64,000 bases of DNA, taken from contig NW_006917093.1 in NCBI RefSeq assembly GCF_000516985.1, positions 4,617,874-4,681,873 on the forward strand, given 5' to 3'. The stretch is from Pestalotiopsis fici W106-1 (taxonomy: Eukaryota; Ascomycota; Sordariomycetes; Amphisphaeriales; Sporocadaceae). The first letter of the stretch is position 1; each line of letters begins with the position of its first letter. The translations under genes were made by a program, and so were the position numbers. The notes beneath the pieces were generated by a model. It had not been told where the DNA came from and did no database searches. It saw nothing but the letters and a program-made list of their open reading frames with translations. Positions 25,149-37,400 of the stretch are shown piece by piece.

Positions 25149-26290
25149 GCTGTAAATAGCATAAATATAAATAATAATAAATAATATATATTTTTTATTA
25201 TTATCCGTTAATTAACTATTATTTTTTATAAATATGTTGCTCGTAATATTAAATGCGGCTATTATATTTCGTAGCTATAATATATAAAGAACTTTTAGCA
25301 AATATATTTTATACGCAAATAATAACTTTAATTTTAATATAAATAAAAGCATCGATTTGGAATATATACGGGAAAATATCTCGCGATTAAAATAGGAATT
25401 TTTTTTTTAAAATACGGAATAAAGGCGGGAAATTAAATAACGGATAGCTAATCTATAATTGGATTATAAAGATTTCCTTACCGCGAAAATGCGATTATCG
25501 ACTAAAATAACGCTAATTTACTTAATTCCTTTGCTTTTTTCGGCTTAGCTATAATTGCAATAATACGGTATATACGGTATTTCTAATACGGTTATTTTTA
25601 AAAAGGCGTAAACGCCTTATATATCGTAAGGATAATAAATAATAATGCTTTACTTAGGAAAAGCAAATAATAACATAAATCTAAAATTAACTTAAATATA
25701 TATAATACGATTTTAAGCAGCTATATTATATATCGCTAAGGATATACTAAATAAATTACGAAATGCTAATACCCGGATATCCTCCGGCGGGTGCGTATTA
25801 CGTAAAATTAAAAGCTGGTTACCTTTTGTAAATAGGTATAGCTATATAGCTGGGATTTTTTTTTTCCTTTGGCCTATGCTATATATGCACAAAATCGATA
25901 TGCTTACTCTAATAGTTAAAAAGATCGTGGCCTCCGCTAAAAATTCTATCCTAATAGCTATTATTAAAAAACTTATTCCTATTTACCGTAAATATATACG
26001 AAGGTATTTAACGAAAATATGTTTTTTTTTTCGTTTTTTATTAAAAAAAGGCCTATATTATTTATAATAAAACCTTAATAATAAATCTAGCAAAAAAAAA
26101 TAGCCGACATAATCGAAAGACCGCGATAAATAAAAAACGGCTATAAAATACCCTTTTAATGCTAAATCTTAAGGATTATTACGGTTATTAAACTATTTAG
26201 CACTTATATTTTAATTATATTGTTTTTATTTACCTTTTTAATATTAGCCTATTCGCATTCCTTGCACTTCCAAATATCACTATATCCAAT

Positions 26291-27004
26291 TTTAACGCCT
26301 ATAACGACGCCCTCGAACGGCAGTAAGCCGTTAATATAGCTTTTATATATAAGCCTTTTTATCCTAATAATCTTTAGGATTTAGGATATTAGCTTAAATA
26401 AAATTTCGATATAATAGAAAATATAAATAGTCTTTACAACGCTATTACGCTCGCCTAATCCACTTTTAAGGATAACCCTAATTAGCAATCCGAACCTAAT
26501 CGTTATATTATCCTAAGCTATTTCGGAAAACTCTTATATCGCAATTTTAACGAAACCGGGAATACGCTCTACCTTTATACGTCTATTTATATGCTCCGGC
26601 TAGCTATTAATGCTAATATTTTTAATAAAGCTTAATTTGCCTTAATTTTTAGCACGATTAGATGCGTATTTAATATATAATATAGCTAAATAAAAAACTT
26701 AAACGACTTTTAACAAAATCTAGATATAACGGCTTAAGCGGTAAATATAATCCCGGAAAACCACCTTATAAATAAAATATTTTATAGCAATATAAAGACG
26801 TTTTTTTTACGTCGCTTTTTCGCTACTAATAATATTAAAAACTTAAAAAATATAATAAATACAATATAGCAGGCGTTTAAAAAAATACTTTAAGGCTACT
26901 TTTCTCGAGCCCCGCTATTTTAGCGGCTATATAAAAAGCTAAAAAAAGCTATAAATAAAAAGCTACGAATAATTAATAATATAAAAATAATTAAGATTAA
27001 ATAA
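26291..27004 (+). pseudogene. Ghost of a TPR-repeat protein, possibly of the fungal NLR or TPR-CHAT kind
   Basis: A single plus frame of 237 codons carries about 14 stops, all TAA or TAG. Reading those as former Gln, segments recur at about 45-48-residue spacing: NSLYNAITLA, TLYLYTSIYMLRLAI, IKNLNDF...LDITA, and IKNLKNIINTI. NETGNT and PENH turns lie between them. That resembles the 40-45-residue tetratricopeptide units (AI..A...P..P.....L..LG..L..R...TG....L) of fungal NLR and CHAT-type proteins. The frame extends open upstream to about 26.22 kb through a hydrophobic segment. No NB-ARC, NACHT or CHAT core was found nearby. The call rests on repeat rhythm, not on a database match. Confidence 0.38.
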
Positions 27005-27129
27005 TAGGCGTAATATCAAAAAGGAGTAACAGCGAAAGCGCCACTCGTAAATATATTGCCAAAAATAAGGTCGGGCTTATTTGCGATAAAAGTTATATTT
27101 TTGTTAATATTTTATTTTATTAAAAACAG

Positions 27130-27475
27130 CTATGCATATTTAGTTAGTTATCCAAGGGTCCACAGTTCTGCGTATCTACGTTAATTGCCCGATTTTAATC
27201 GCGATCCGATTACTATTTCAGCTTCTTTAACACCTGCAACACCTTTAACACTTTCAATACCTTTAAGAGTCCGCTGCGACCCTATGCCTTGCCTATCGTC
27301 ACGATGGCATTATTTTCCTCGCCGTTATTAAAGCAAAAAGCTTATTTTTTATTATATAGCACCGCCGAGGGTGTCAGCGTTTCCGCGTTTTCCCACGTTT
27401 AAATGCCGATGGACGAACGGTAAATACTATGCCCGGACCACTAATACGTACTCGGGGGCCAAATATACTAAATTT
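27130..27475. other. Island of largely unmutated, near-normal composition inside the AT-rich block
   Basis: CpA and TpG dinucleotides return here, for example in cagcttctttaacacctgc and cgtcacgatggcattatt, and the GC content rises by eye. Composition becomes AT-rich again on both sides. No gene was recognised in it. It may be single-copy DNA that was not a target of RIP, or a later insertion. Confidence 0.55.
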
Positions 27476-28449
27476 ATTACGCTTTTATAAATTATACAAT
27501 TTATTATCGCATTTTATTAGTAATATATTTAATTGAAAAATCCCTCGTTAGGATTTTTGCGTTTTACGGTCGATTTGCGTACGGGTGATAACTTTTAACC
27601 ACCTATTTATAGCTTTTTATTTATAACGGAGTTAGTATAATAACCTTCGATTTGCGATATAAATCCCTAAAGCTAGCATACCCTTTATTATTAGTTTAAA
27701 AAAAGCGCATTATCGGTAAAATAAGGCTATAGGTCTTTGTAAAATCTCGTAAATCCGTAAATTAAAAAGCCCTTTAAGCTTATCCATCCTTTCGCTATTA
27801 CATATTTTATTTTTATTACGTATAGGCAAATCTTAATAAGAGTGGATAGTAATATTTTTAGCTAACCTTAGGACGCGTAATCGGATTAATTGCTCGTTAT
27901 AAAGTTATATTAATGCAAATATCTAAATTTGTATATAGCCGAAAATAATTAATTACGATAAGCTTTTAATACCAGCCAAACTTTATAAATCAACCAAACT
28001 CCAACTCCGATTTAGAAACGTTAAATAAGCTATACTTCCTAAAAATGCAAACCCCTAAATTAGCTAAATTCCAACTTTTAAAATATTAATTAAGCTAGGC
28101 CCCCTAAAAATGCAATTTAGCACCTTTTTTTATAAACCGATATTATTACGCGCTATATATATAATTTTATTTAAACGCTATAAATTTCTATTTTATTACG
28201 GATTAAGCGTAAACCGTAATAATAAAGCTACTTCCGCTAAAAACGTTTTCCTCGGTTTATTTGGTGTTTTAGCCGGTAATAAAAGCATATTTTAAAATTT
28301 GTTTTTTTAGTTTTCCGACGTCCTGCTTCTTTTTTAATTACGGTTAATATAAGACTAATATTAATAAAAGCGAATAATAAAACTTACCCGCCGATAAAGG
28401 CGTAATAATATAGCGTGCGATAAAGCCTTCCTAGTATTATTAGCGTTAT

Positions 28450-31400
28450 GTATCTAAAAACTTTAAAATATCGACGATAACGGAATAAAAGCTACCGCTT
28501 TATTTTTATACTTTATAAAGACTTTAGGCCGGAACGGCGTTATCCTATCGGGGATAGCATCGATCTCGGCCTATATATTTATAGGTAGTAGCCGTTTCTT
28601 TTACGGGGGGATCTCGCCGTATTAGTAAAGGCCCCGAACCATATCGTCCAAAAATATATTAGAGCAAATATTATAGCGTAAATAGCCCTCAAGGTGCTTA
28701 TCGATATCCTTTTGGTAAATACATCGAAATTAACAGCCGTTAACAATGCATAGGGGGTGCTGTTTATTTAGATAGTTTTTCTTTTGCTGGAGCTTCGATA
28801 AATATTTATCGCAAAACATATATTTATTACTATTTTTACTTTCGATAATCCACCCGAATTCCGTGGCCCTTTTTTAGTGCCCGTCGACCCTATAAAATAG
28901 ATAATTTTTAAGGTCATCCTCGATTTTATTAATACCGATGGCTTTAGCGTCGCTTAGCGCATTTTCACTAGCGTTATTAGGCTTACCCTTATTAGCGTTA
29001 TTTTGGATTATAATTATTTTTAAGGGGTTCTAATGCTATATTTTATTATAATTATCGAGGTCTAAAGCTTTGCTAAATAAATATTAGTATACGCTATACC
29101 AAACGGTCCTATGCCGTAATTATATATAAGTCCTAAATGCCGCCGCTATAAAAACTTTTAATTAAAAGCTAATCTCTTGGTAAATAAGGCATTTTAAATA
29201 AACCTCCCCGTGAGTTTAAAAGTAAAAAAGGAATACGTTTATATAAACAATTACCCCGCATTTCGTATAGCGTATAAGGCGTAAATCCTTATAGCTTTAA
29301 TAAATGGCCTTTGCTTCCGCGCTATCGGGATATTTTATTACGATATAAGCATATAAATCGATTTTAGATTAAAATATTAAGGAATAATTATTATATTTAT
29401 AAATATAGGGATTATTTTAATATAAATTACGATTAAATTTAGCTATATACCTTAAAAATAGCTACCCGTAATATTCGCAGCTTTTAACAGCTTAAAAAAT
29501 ACCGTGCTCGATAAAAAAATAAATTTATAACACTAATAAGGTAGTAAACGTTTTATTATAATGCTTGTTTAGGTATTTTTAAATATTGCCGCCTAAATAA
29601 AATATCCGAATATATTTAAGAAAATTACTTATTTTCGAATATAACCGGCCGGAATTGCATTTTTTAAAATAAATAAAATAGCTTCCCTAATATATTAAAT
29701 AGGTTTTGTAATCGGCCTAATTGATTTAATTAATATCGATATTAGCTTTATCGCCGGATTCGATATTTTAATAATATTATTTTTTTTAATAATATCGCGT
29801 AAAATCCCCGATAAATTAAAAGGTAGTATTGTAAAAACGGCATTAAAATTTATAGGACCTCGTAGGATTTAATTACGGCTTAATATCGAAAAATATTAAC
29901 AAAAAATACTTTTTATCCGGGGATCGCGTAGCCCGTAGCTTGGTTTTAGGCACTGTTTAAACTTTTTTACCGAAGGCTTAGTTAATTTTTTATAACGGAT
30001 GCTTATATAGGATCCGTTTAAATACCTAATTTATATAATCCCGGGTATTTAAATAATAGTTATAATTAGAATTATTCGTAATCGAATAATCGATTATAAT
30101 TAAATATTTTTTTTAATTAATATCCGTTAGGTTGAAACCCGGGTTTATAATAGGCTTATTAGCAAATCCGGTATATATAACGACGCCGTAATTTTTTGAT
30201 TTATAAAACGCAACGGAATTAGCGTAATATCGCTAAGGTATTATCGGTAAACGCCGGCGGTTTACGATTATTTTAACAGTAATTTTGCGTAATATTATAG
30301 GATCCGAAACGTTACGTTTTTCGTATTTAAATTTATCGATTTTTATTCGTAATCGAAAGCAAATAATATTTGCTACCTAATATAGTAATTTAGCGGTATA
30401 TAGGCCGTTTTTTTATAGATTATAAACGAGCGCCTAAAAATTATATTTATATATATAATACCCTAAGCGCGTATTAAGCTAATCGCGGAAGTTATCCTAA
30501 TTTTAGCCGAAGGCTTTTATTATAGCTTATATAAAAGGGTTAAAAAAGAAAAAAACCCAATTTTCGGCGTTTTAGATAATATAATATAATAAAAATTCGT
30601 TTTTTGGGAATCCGTGTTTTGCTATAATTTTAATTAAATTATCTTAAAGGGTAGCAACGTCGAAGTCGTTTTTATATCTGGCTTAAAATTGATTTTTTAG
30701 CATATTATTAGGATTTAATATTTTAAATAAATCTCGGACGCGCTATTTTCCGCTCGCTAGGTCGATTAGAATTCCGGTCCTAAATTATTTTAAAATCGTA
30801 TAACCCTTTTTTTAGTTATAAGCATAACTTTATGCCGCGTAGCATAATTTATGCTTATATTAATATTTTTATTATTTTTTTAATATTGCTAAATTTGTCG
30901 CAAAATTAACCAGCTATTATATCCGTTATAGCTTTTTTTTAGCAGAAATTATCGTATTTATAAAAACGCGTATTATTTCGGCGGTTAATAGCAGCATTAT
31001 TATCGAGTAATTACCTTTCGCTAAATTAAGAAATAACTCGACGGGCATAATATTCGATTTAATATAGTAACTTAATTTGCTATTCGGCGCTATATTAAAA
31101 AAGTATACGGCGTTAATTAATATTAACGTTAATTTTAAATCGAATCGTAATAGCTTATTAATATATATTAAACGCACGCAAAATACGTTTTTATCCTAAT
31201 TTAGTTTATAAAATAAACGGAAAAAATAATCCGATAATTGCTATTTATAATTTGCGAAGCTATTATAAATAATTTTGGTTTTATCGATTTTTTGGTTAAA
31301 TTTAAATAATTTCTCGATATTTTGCTTAACCTTTTTAATTATCTATTTCTCCGGAATTATGCGAATTATAACGGCCTAAGGCGCCGGACGCGGCGGCTTT

Positions 31401-32040
31401 ATATTAGTATAATTACGCTTTTTTAGCAAAGCCAAATCGATTTTACCTTTTAATAATTTTTTTAAAAAATATTATATAAATTATCCGTTTTTTTAAATTT
31501 ATAAGCGTTATTATTATTAGCGCCCGACGCAGTATTAAATCCAAAATTAGTGGCATTAATAATAACGAGCCCGAATTCCTGAATTGTATTATCGTCGCTA
31601 TATAGCAATATTTCCGCTTTAATTTTATCGAGATTATCAAAGGCAAAGATAATATTCTCCTTGTAGTCGTCGTCGTCTTTATAATCGTCGTCGTCGTCGT
31701 CGTCGTCGTCGTCTGCTATATCCTTTAACGGGGACTTTTAAGGGCTTTTACTATCGCTATCGTTTTTTTTATTATTCTGGCTTTCCGTGGCAATAGCTTT
31801 GCCTTTGCCTTTTCCTTTGCCTTTGCCTTTTGCTTTAAAATTAAGCCTAAAGCTCGACCTTGAGCTAATAGTAAAAAAGGCTTTAAAAACAGCCCTAAAG
31901 CTAGTGCGGGAAGCTATTTTTAAACTAGCCGTCGAAGCGGCTTTTAAATTAGCATTAGAGCTAGGCTTAGGTATTGCGTTATTTTTGTTTATATTTTTGC
32001 CTTTATTCCTGGCATTTCGTCGAATTCCTGCTATATAATA
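28450..32040 (-). pseudogene. Large ghost gene (or genes) with Lys/Gly-rich start, poly-Asp tract and zinc-finger-like end
   Basis: Reverse complement of 32035-31470 is about 170 codons with a single internal stop. It holds a (Lys-Gly/Ala) run at 31795-31830, an Asp run encoded by the (GAC)n tract at 31687-31712, and then a folded-looking segment ENIIFAFDNLDKIKAEILLY. Further down, 29045-28450 is again nearly open. It includes TEFGWIIESKN and a Cys/His cluster near 28685-28752 (C-x4-C-x3-C ... DIDKH) resembling a C2H2 finger. The middle (about 29.1-31.4 kb) gives frame fragments with more TAA/TAG stops and probable introns. The whole would fit one nuclear protein of roughly a thousand residues, but continuity is unproven and no family was recognised. 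Confidence 0.4.
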
Positions 32041-32835
32041 TAGAAATATTTAAAAAAAAAATTAGGATAAAAGTTTTATTAAAGTAAGCGTAAAGATTTA
32101 GGGAAAAAGAACAAACCTTAAAAAAAAGTCCTATATTATAAACAGGGTTAACTTAAGCTTTTTAATATATAGAAAGGCGCATTAAAACGGGATATTTAAA
32201 AGATAGGTTATTTTAATATTTTTAAATAAACGATATCTAAATATAATAGGACGTAGGCGAATAAAGATTTATAGATACGGCAAAATATCTTAAGCGAATT
32301 TTTAAATAAATTATTAAATAAAAATTTCGAAAGAAGTTGTTAAGTGTGAAATTGTCAAATATAAAGTTATTAAATATAAAGTTGTTAGGAGAAATGGGCA
32401 AGTGAATTTTTTAAAAGGAAATATTTAAAATATATATATACGTTTTTGCCTGGGGCTTTAAATGTCTTATTATTAAGGTTTGCGTATAAATTGTTTATTT
32501 ACGCTTAATTATAGCTGGCTTACTTATCTGCGAAAATTTCCTAAGCTATATATTATTATATATTAATTTTTTACTTAAAATTAATTTAATTATATTATAG
32601 CTATAATACTATATCCAATATTTAAGTATTATCCCACCCTTTTTACGAGATAAAATACAAAATCTTAATATAATTATAAATCTATTAAATATATTTTAAC
32701 CTTAAAAAAAATAATTTGATTAAATTTATTAATTATTAATAGTCTGTTTTTTTAATTATAAGGCATTTATAAACCGACGGATAACGGCTTTAAGAAAAGG
32801 CGAGTAATCACACGTTTGCTATAGCTAAGATATAT

Positions 32836-33126
32836 AGCCTACCTAGGTAGAAAAGAAAAACTCAGCAAATAAAACTAATAATGCTTTATTATTTTTTGTT
32901 AGGCATTTTTAGGCAGATAGATGCCTTTGCTGCCTTTGCTGCTTGCTTCCGGCCTGGCCTCCCGATATGTTGATTTGTTTTGGGCTGGTCTGCTTTCAGC
33001 CTACCTACCTAGGTGGAGAAGAAAGACTCAGCAAACAAGACTGATAATGCCTTGTCATTTTTTGTCAGGCACTTGCAGGCCGATGGATGCCTTTGCTGCC
33101 TTTGCTACTCGCCTCCGGCCTGGTCT
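32836..33126. repeat. Tandem duplication, one copy mutated and one nearly pristine
   Basis: Copy A is 32836-32960 and copy B is 32998-33126. Copy B keeps normal composition. By hand alignment copy A differs at about 19 positions, some 15 of which are C or G in B and T or A in A. About half of those lie in CpA/TpG context. Copy A also lacks one four-base TACC unit. The pair lies inside an otherwise AT-rich area, and the DNA from copy B to about 33180 also escaped mutation. No coding sense was found. Confidence 0.8.
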
Positions 33127-34329
33127 ACTCTCCACTTGTGTCGTCTACCGCGGATGCCAAATAAACGTGCCAGGCTAACGACTTGGACGTCAAATCTTTA
33201 ATATAATATATAGTGGTAAGCCGCCAGGCCGTATAGCATTTGCAAAGGGAGAGCCCGTCAAGCGTCGTTTATAAAAAGCCTAGATTTCTCTGCTTTAATT
33301 AATGCTTATTGTTTTAATAATTTAATATATACCTATATATTTAGCATTCGGCGTTTACGCTATCCCGTCCTGCATTTGCACCTAGTAAATTATATTAGGA
33401 AAAAAGCTCGCTATAAGCAATTATAGCTAAAATAAATATTAAGACCTATTTTATGGCTTTATATAGCATATCTTAGCATATTACGACGGATATAATAATA
33501 ATAACGATAAGCGATTCGGTAATATAAATATGCTTAAAATACGCTTATACGCATATCCGAACCAATAAATATTATATGGTAAAGTTAAAAAAAAACGAAA
33601 TAAAAATCTAATAAGGTAAATTTAAACCTTATAAATATAATATTATACCCTAAATTAATATTTTTATTTTTGCATCCGCAGCTATAAAGTGTTTATTTAT
33701 AATTTCCTTTTATTATTTTTTTTATATATATTTCTTTTAAATAATTTTAAATATAGTCCTTTATAGCGTATATTACTAAATTAGACTTCTGCATTTTGCC
33801 TAGGTTTTTTATATTTATATGCCGGTGTCCCTTGTTCCCGATTTAGGAAGCCACGTTAGCGGCGATAATCGTAAAAGCAATAATAATATAGCTTCGTTTA
33901 TTATTTTTATTAGCGCACCTATACGGAATATAAATATTAAAATAAACCTTATATTTATAAAATTTTTATCGGGAGAGGCTGTACCTTTTTAATTAAAACG
34001 TAGCGATTTTGCAAGCACGAATTTACGCTGTTAATATAAATGCCTAAGTGTTTTTATAACGCCGCTAACGATTTTTAGGCACGACGTTACGATTTTTCCC
34101 TAAAATTAATTAAATATGGCTTTACTAGGACTTAATATAATAAGCCATAATACCGAAAATATAAATAAATTATAATTATTAGAGCTATAAGAAAGTATGT
34201 TTATAAGGCAGAATAATGCAAAATAAATTGCTTTATAATAATAGTAAACTAACACAAACCAACCGCTAAACCAACTATTTAGCTTACCCTTAACAAATTG
34301 CGAATATCGCTTTATTTCCTTTTTAGACC

Positions 34330-34481
34330 ATTACTGCTATTGCTATTGCTATTACTATTGCTATTGCTGTTGCTATTGCTATTGCTGTTGCTATTGCTGT
34401 TGCTGTTGCTGTTGCTGTTGCTATTGCTGTTGCTGTTGCTATTGCTGTTGCTGTTGCTATTGCTATTGCTATTGCTGCTGC
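34330..34481. repeat. TTGCTG/TTGCTA hexanucleotide tract, about 150 bp
   Basis: Tandem trinucleotide-pair repeat alternating CTG and CTA with TTG. Units differ mainly by TpG versus TpA, consistent with partial RIP on an original TTGCTG array. It retains many TpG sites in an area otherwise almost free of them. The open frame through it would be poly-Leu and is not considered a gene. A GC-rich gctgggcgctgggcgggcgg segment follows. Confidence 0.85.
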
Positions 34482-37400
34482 TGGGCGCTGGGCGGGCGGG
34501 CGAGCTGCTGGCTTATAATTTTTTTGTGTTAGCGTATTATTTGCGATCGTATTTAGTATTAATAATTAAGTATATTTAGATTAATTTATTTATGTTTTTA
34601 TTAGCGGTATTAGATTAAAGATTTTTTAGAAAGATCGCTATAGCCGAGCGGGTACGCGCGGGATTATATAATAACTTTATTAAATAATTTTATAGTTATT
34701 ATTATATTTAAAGACCTTATATTTTGCGATAAGGCCGGACGCTATCGCTATATATATATTGTTAATAATAATGCTTATTAATTATATCGAAGCAGGTGTT
34801 ATCGGAGCGGCTAATAAGAGCTTCGACGATATAGGCTAGGCACAGGACCCGGCGGCGCGCACCGGCGCAAAAAAGGGACAAACCAGCATTTATACGCTAT
34901 TTATAGTTCCGATTTATATTAGCTAAAGGCCGGGCGCGTCGGATACGGCGGATACGGCGGCGGGAGGTATTATAAATAATTAGCATAATAGGGTTAAAAT
35001 ATTTGTTATATTTATTTATATGTAATTTATATATTAATTAGTATTATATTATTATTTACTATTTATTAAGCTCGAAAATAAAGGCTAGATAAGGGGTTTT
35101 ATAAGTTTATTTAATTATTAAAAAAGAATAAAAGGAATTACTAAAAGCTATAACGTAAAATTATTTATTATATATCTTTTAATTTATTATTTTATAAATA
35201 ATCGATTTCGTCGAGTTCGATAATTAGCTATAGCTAATAAATAAAGCTTAAAGCACCTTATTCGTTTTAAAAATAATAATAATTCGTATAGTTTTTATAA
35301 AAATCTAATTTTTAAAAAGATAATTAAGCGACGCAAAAGCACCTATTTCGATTAAATATACAGATATTAATATAATAGCTTAGGTGATAATAATATAGAG
35401 TTTAAATAAAATATAATTTAAATAGTTAATTAAAAAATAAAATAAAAAATACGAATAATAAACGTATTAAATAATATTGCGATAAAAAGCTAAAAGCAAA
35501 AAGTTATTTATATCCCTATTATTTTTATTTTACAAAATTAATAGTAAATAGCTATTTAATTAAAAAATTTAAATAAAGTGTTTTAAAATTAAATTATCGT
35601 ATCGGATGCTTATTTTTATAAGCTTTGTACCCTGGTAGCATCCTTCCTAGCTAGCTTAATAATTTTTTCGCTAATCCGTTCGATTTACCTATTTTTTAAA
35701 AATAAAAACCTATTTCGTCGAAAATTATATTGTTTAGCGTTCCGTAAGTAGACCTTTTTCCTTGAAAATAAGGTGTTTTGGAATTAAAATATTATAACTA
35801 AAATTAGCCGTTTTAATAAGTTTGGTTTTATTAATAGATTTGTTAACCGTTAATATAATTACGAAAAGGGCTAGATAATATATTTTAAATTTTAGTTTCC
35901 GAAAACCATTTTTAAGGTTTAAAAACCTTTAAAAGCATAAACGGCACGTTTAAAGTTTTTTTATATTTATTTTAAGCTTAATATTAGGATAGTAATTCGA
36001 AAATTAAAATTATTTTTTAATAAATAAATAACCTGGATTTACGGAATTATAATAAAAGAATAATTTTTTATAATTATCGGGGGCGGATTCCTATTGTTGT
36101 ATATAGTAACCTAGGTTCGTGGCGCTTATACGTGTATAGTTATATGTTTTATTATTTATTTAGGCCTTTATTAAATATAAAGTTTTAAAATCCGGTGCTT
36201 GGTTATAGGCTAAAAAAGCCGAGGTAATATTGCTTATAAAAGTAATATTAAAGCTTATTATTTATAGCTATAGTTACGGTTATAGCTGTTATATATTAGA
36301 TATTTATAATAGGTAAACGTAAATAAACTATTAGAAAGGCTGGCTTATAAAAGGGCCGGTATGCTTTTAAGGGTTTGTTATCCTTAAATATAACGATATT
36401 TTCGAATTAGCCTGTTTAAATTTTATTTAGATATCGCCCCGTTCCGTAATTATAAGCTTTTTTGCTTTTTATCGTAAATTTAATTAATACGGGTATATAT
36501 TAAAAGCGGTTTTCGATTTTTTCGATTGTTAGTCCCGCGCCTTAAGCTTTTTGCTTTTATTATAATATTCGAATTAATATTTATATTTTTAAAATAAACC
36601 TTTAATAATTTTATATATAAAATTTATAATAAGCTATTATGCCGGGCATATTGCTTTTAAAGCCGGTATAGTGCTATTGTTTGGATTAAAAAGACGGGAT
36701 ATAGCTGGTTTAAAGGTATTTAGAAAATTAAAATTATTAAAAAACTTTTGCTGGCTATATATAAATATTGTGTAGCGATAATATAAAGGGCTTATTTATT
36801 ATATAAATCGCTAATTTTAAAAGTTTTAAATTTATAATTTATAATCGTAGCTGTTTTATAAGGGATAGCGTCGTAAATCGTTAAGTTTTATTTATTTTTA
36901 GCGTTAAGCTTTATTTAATATTAATATTAGTTAAAGTTTTAGAAAAAAATAAGACTTATTTATATATTATCGAGAAAACCCTAAATTTTAGCCGGTTTTT
37001 ATAATAAATATCCGTAATAATAGGCTAAAAAGCTAAAAACGCAGGCTGGAGGCGCGGAAAGGTCGTCCGCACCGTCTAAGGTTGCGTATTTACGCGTATA
37101 TAAATTTCGCCGTAGCAAATTTGCTGCGATTTTAGTTAGTAATTATTGTCGCTAGAGATTTTTGTTATTATTTAAATAAATAGGTGGCTATAGGGCTTGC
37201 CGTAATAAATATTATAATAAGCGCTTTTGGTCGAATGGAAAAGCTATCGATAGCCTTTATCGGCGGTTATTAATTAGGAAAAACTTTTATTTAAAATAGC
37301 GGGTATAGTTTTAAAAAAGCTAAAAATGCTTGGCTATACCCGCTTTTTATTTTTTTTTTTTAGCTATTTTTATTATTTTAGCGTTTTTAGCTATTTTCTC

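Noticed and set aside
31687..31712. CRISPR-like or regulatory array
   Set aside because: It is a plain (CGT)n trinucleotide run encoding Asp on the minus strand, without spacers.
31787..32038. Plus-strand frame of 83 codons rich in Ala, Leu and Pro
   Set aside because: It is antisense to the near-open minus-strand ghost frame, whose Lys/Gly-rich composition explains it.
32921..33201. Small open frames in the tandem duplication
   Set aside because: They exist because this island escaped mutation; the frames are not preserved between the two copies.
34298..34579. Open frame encoding a poly-leucine protein
   Set aside because: It is produced entirely by the TTGCTG/TTGCTA simple repeat; no conserved sequence lies on either side.
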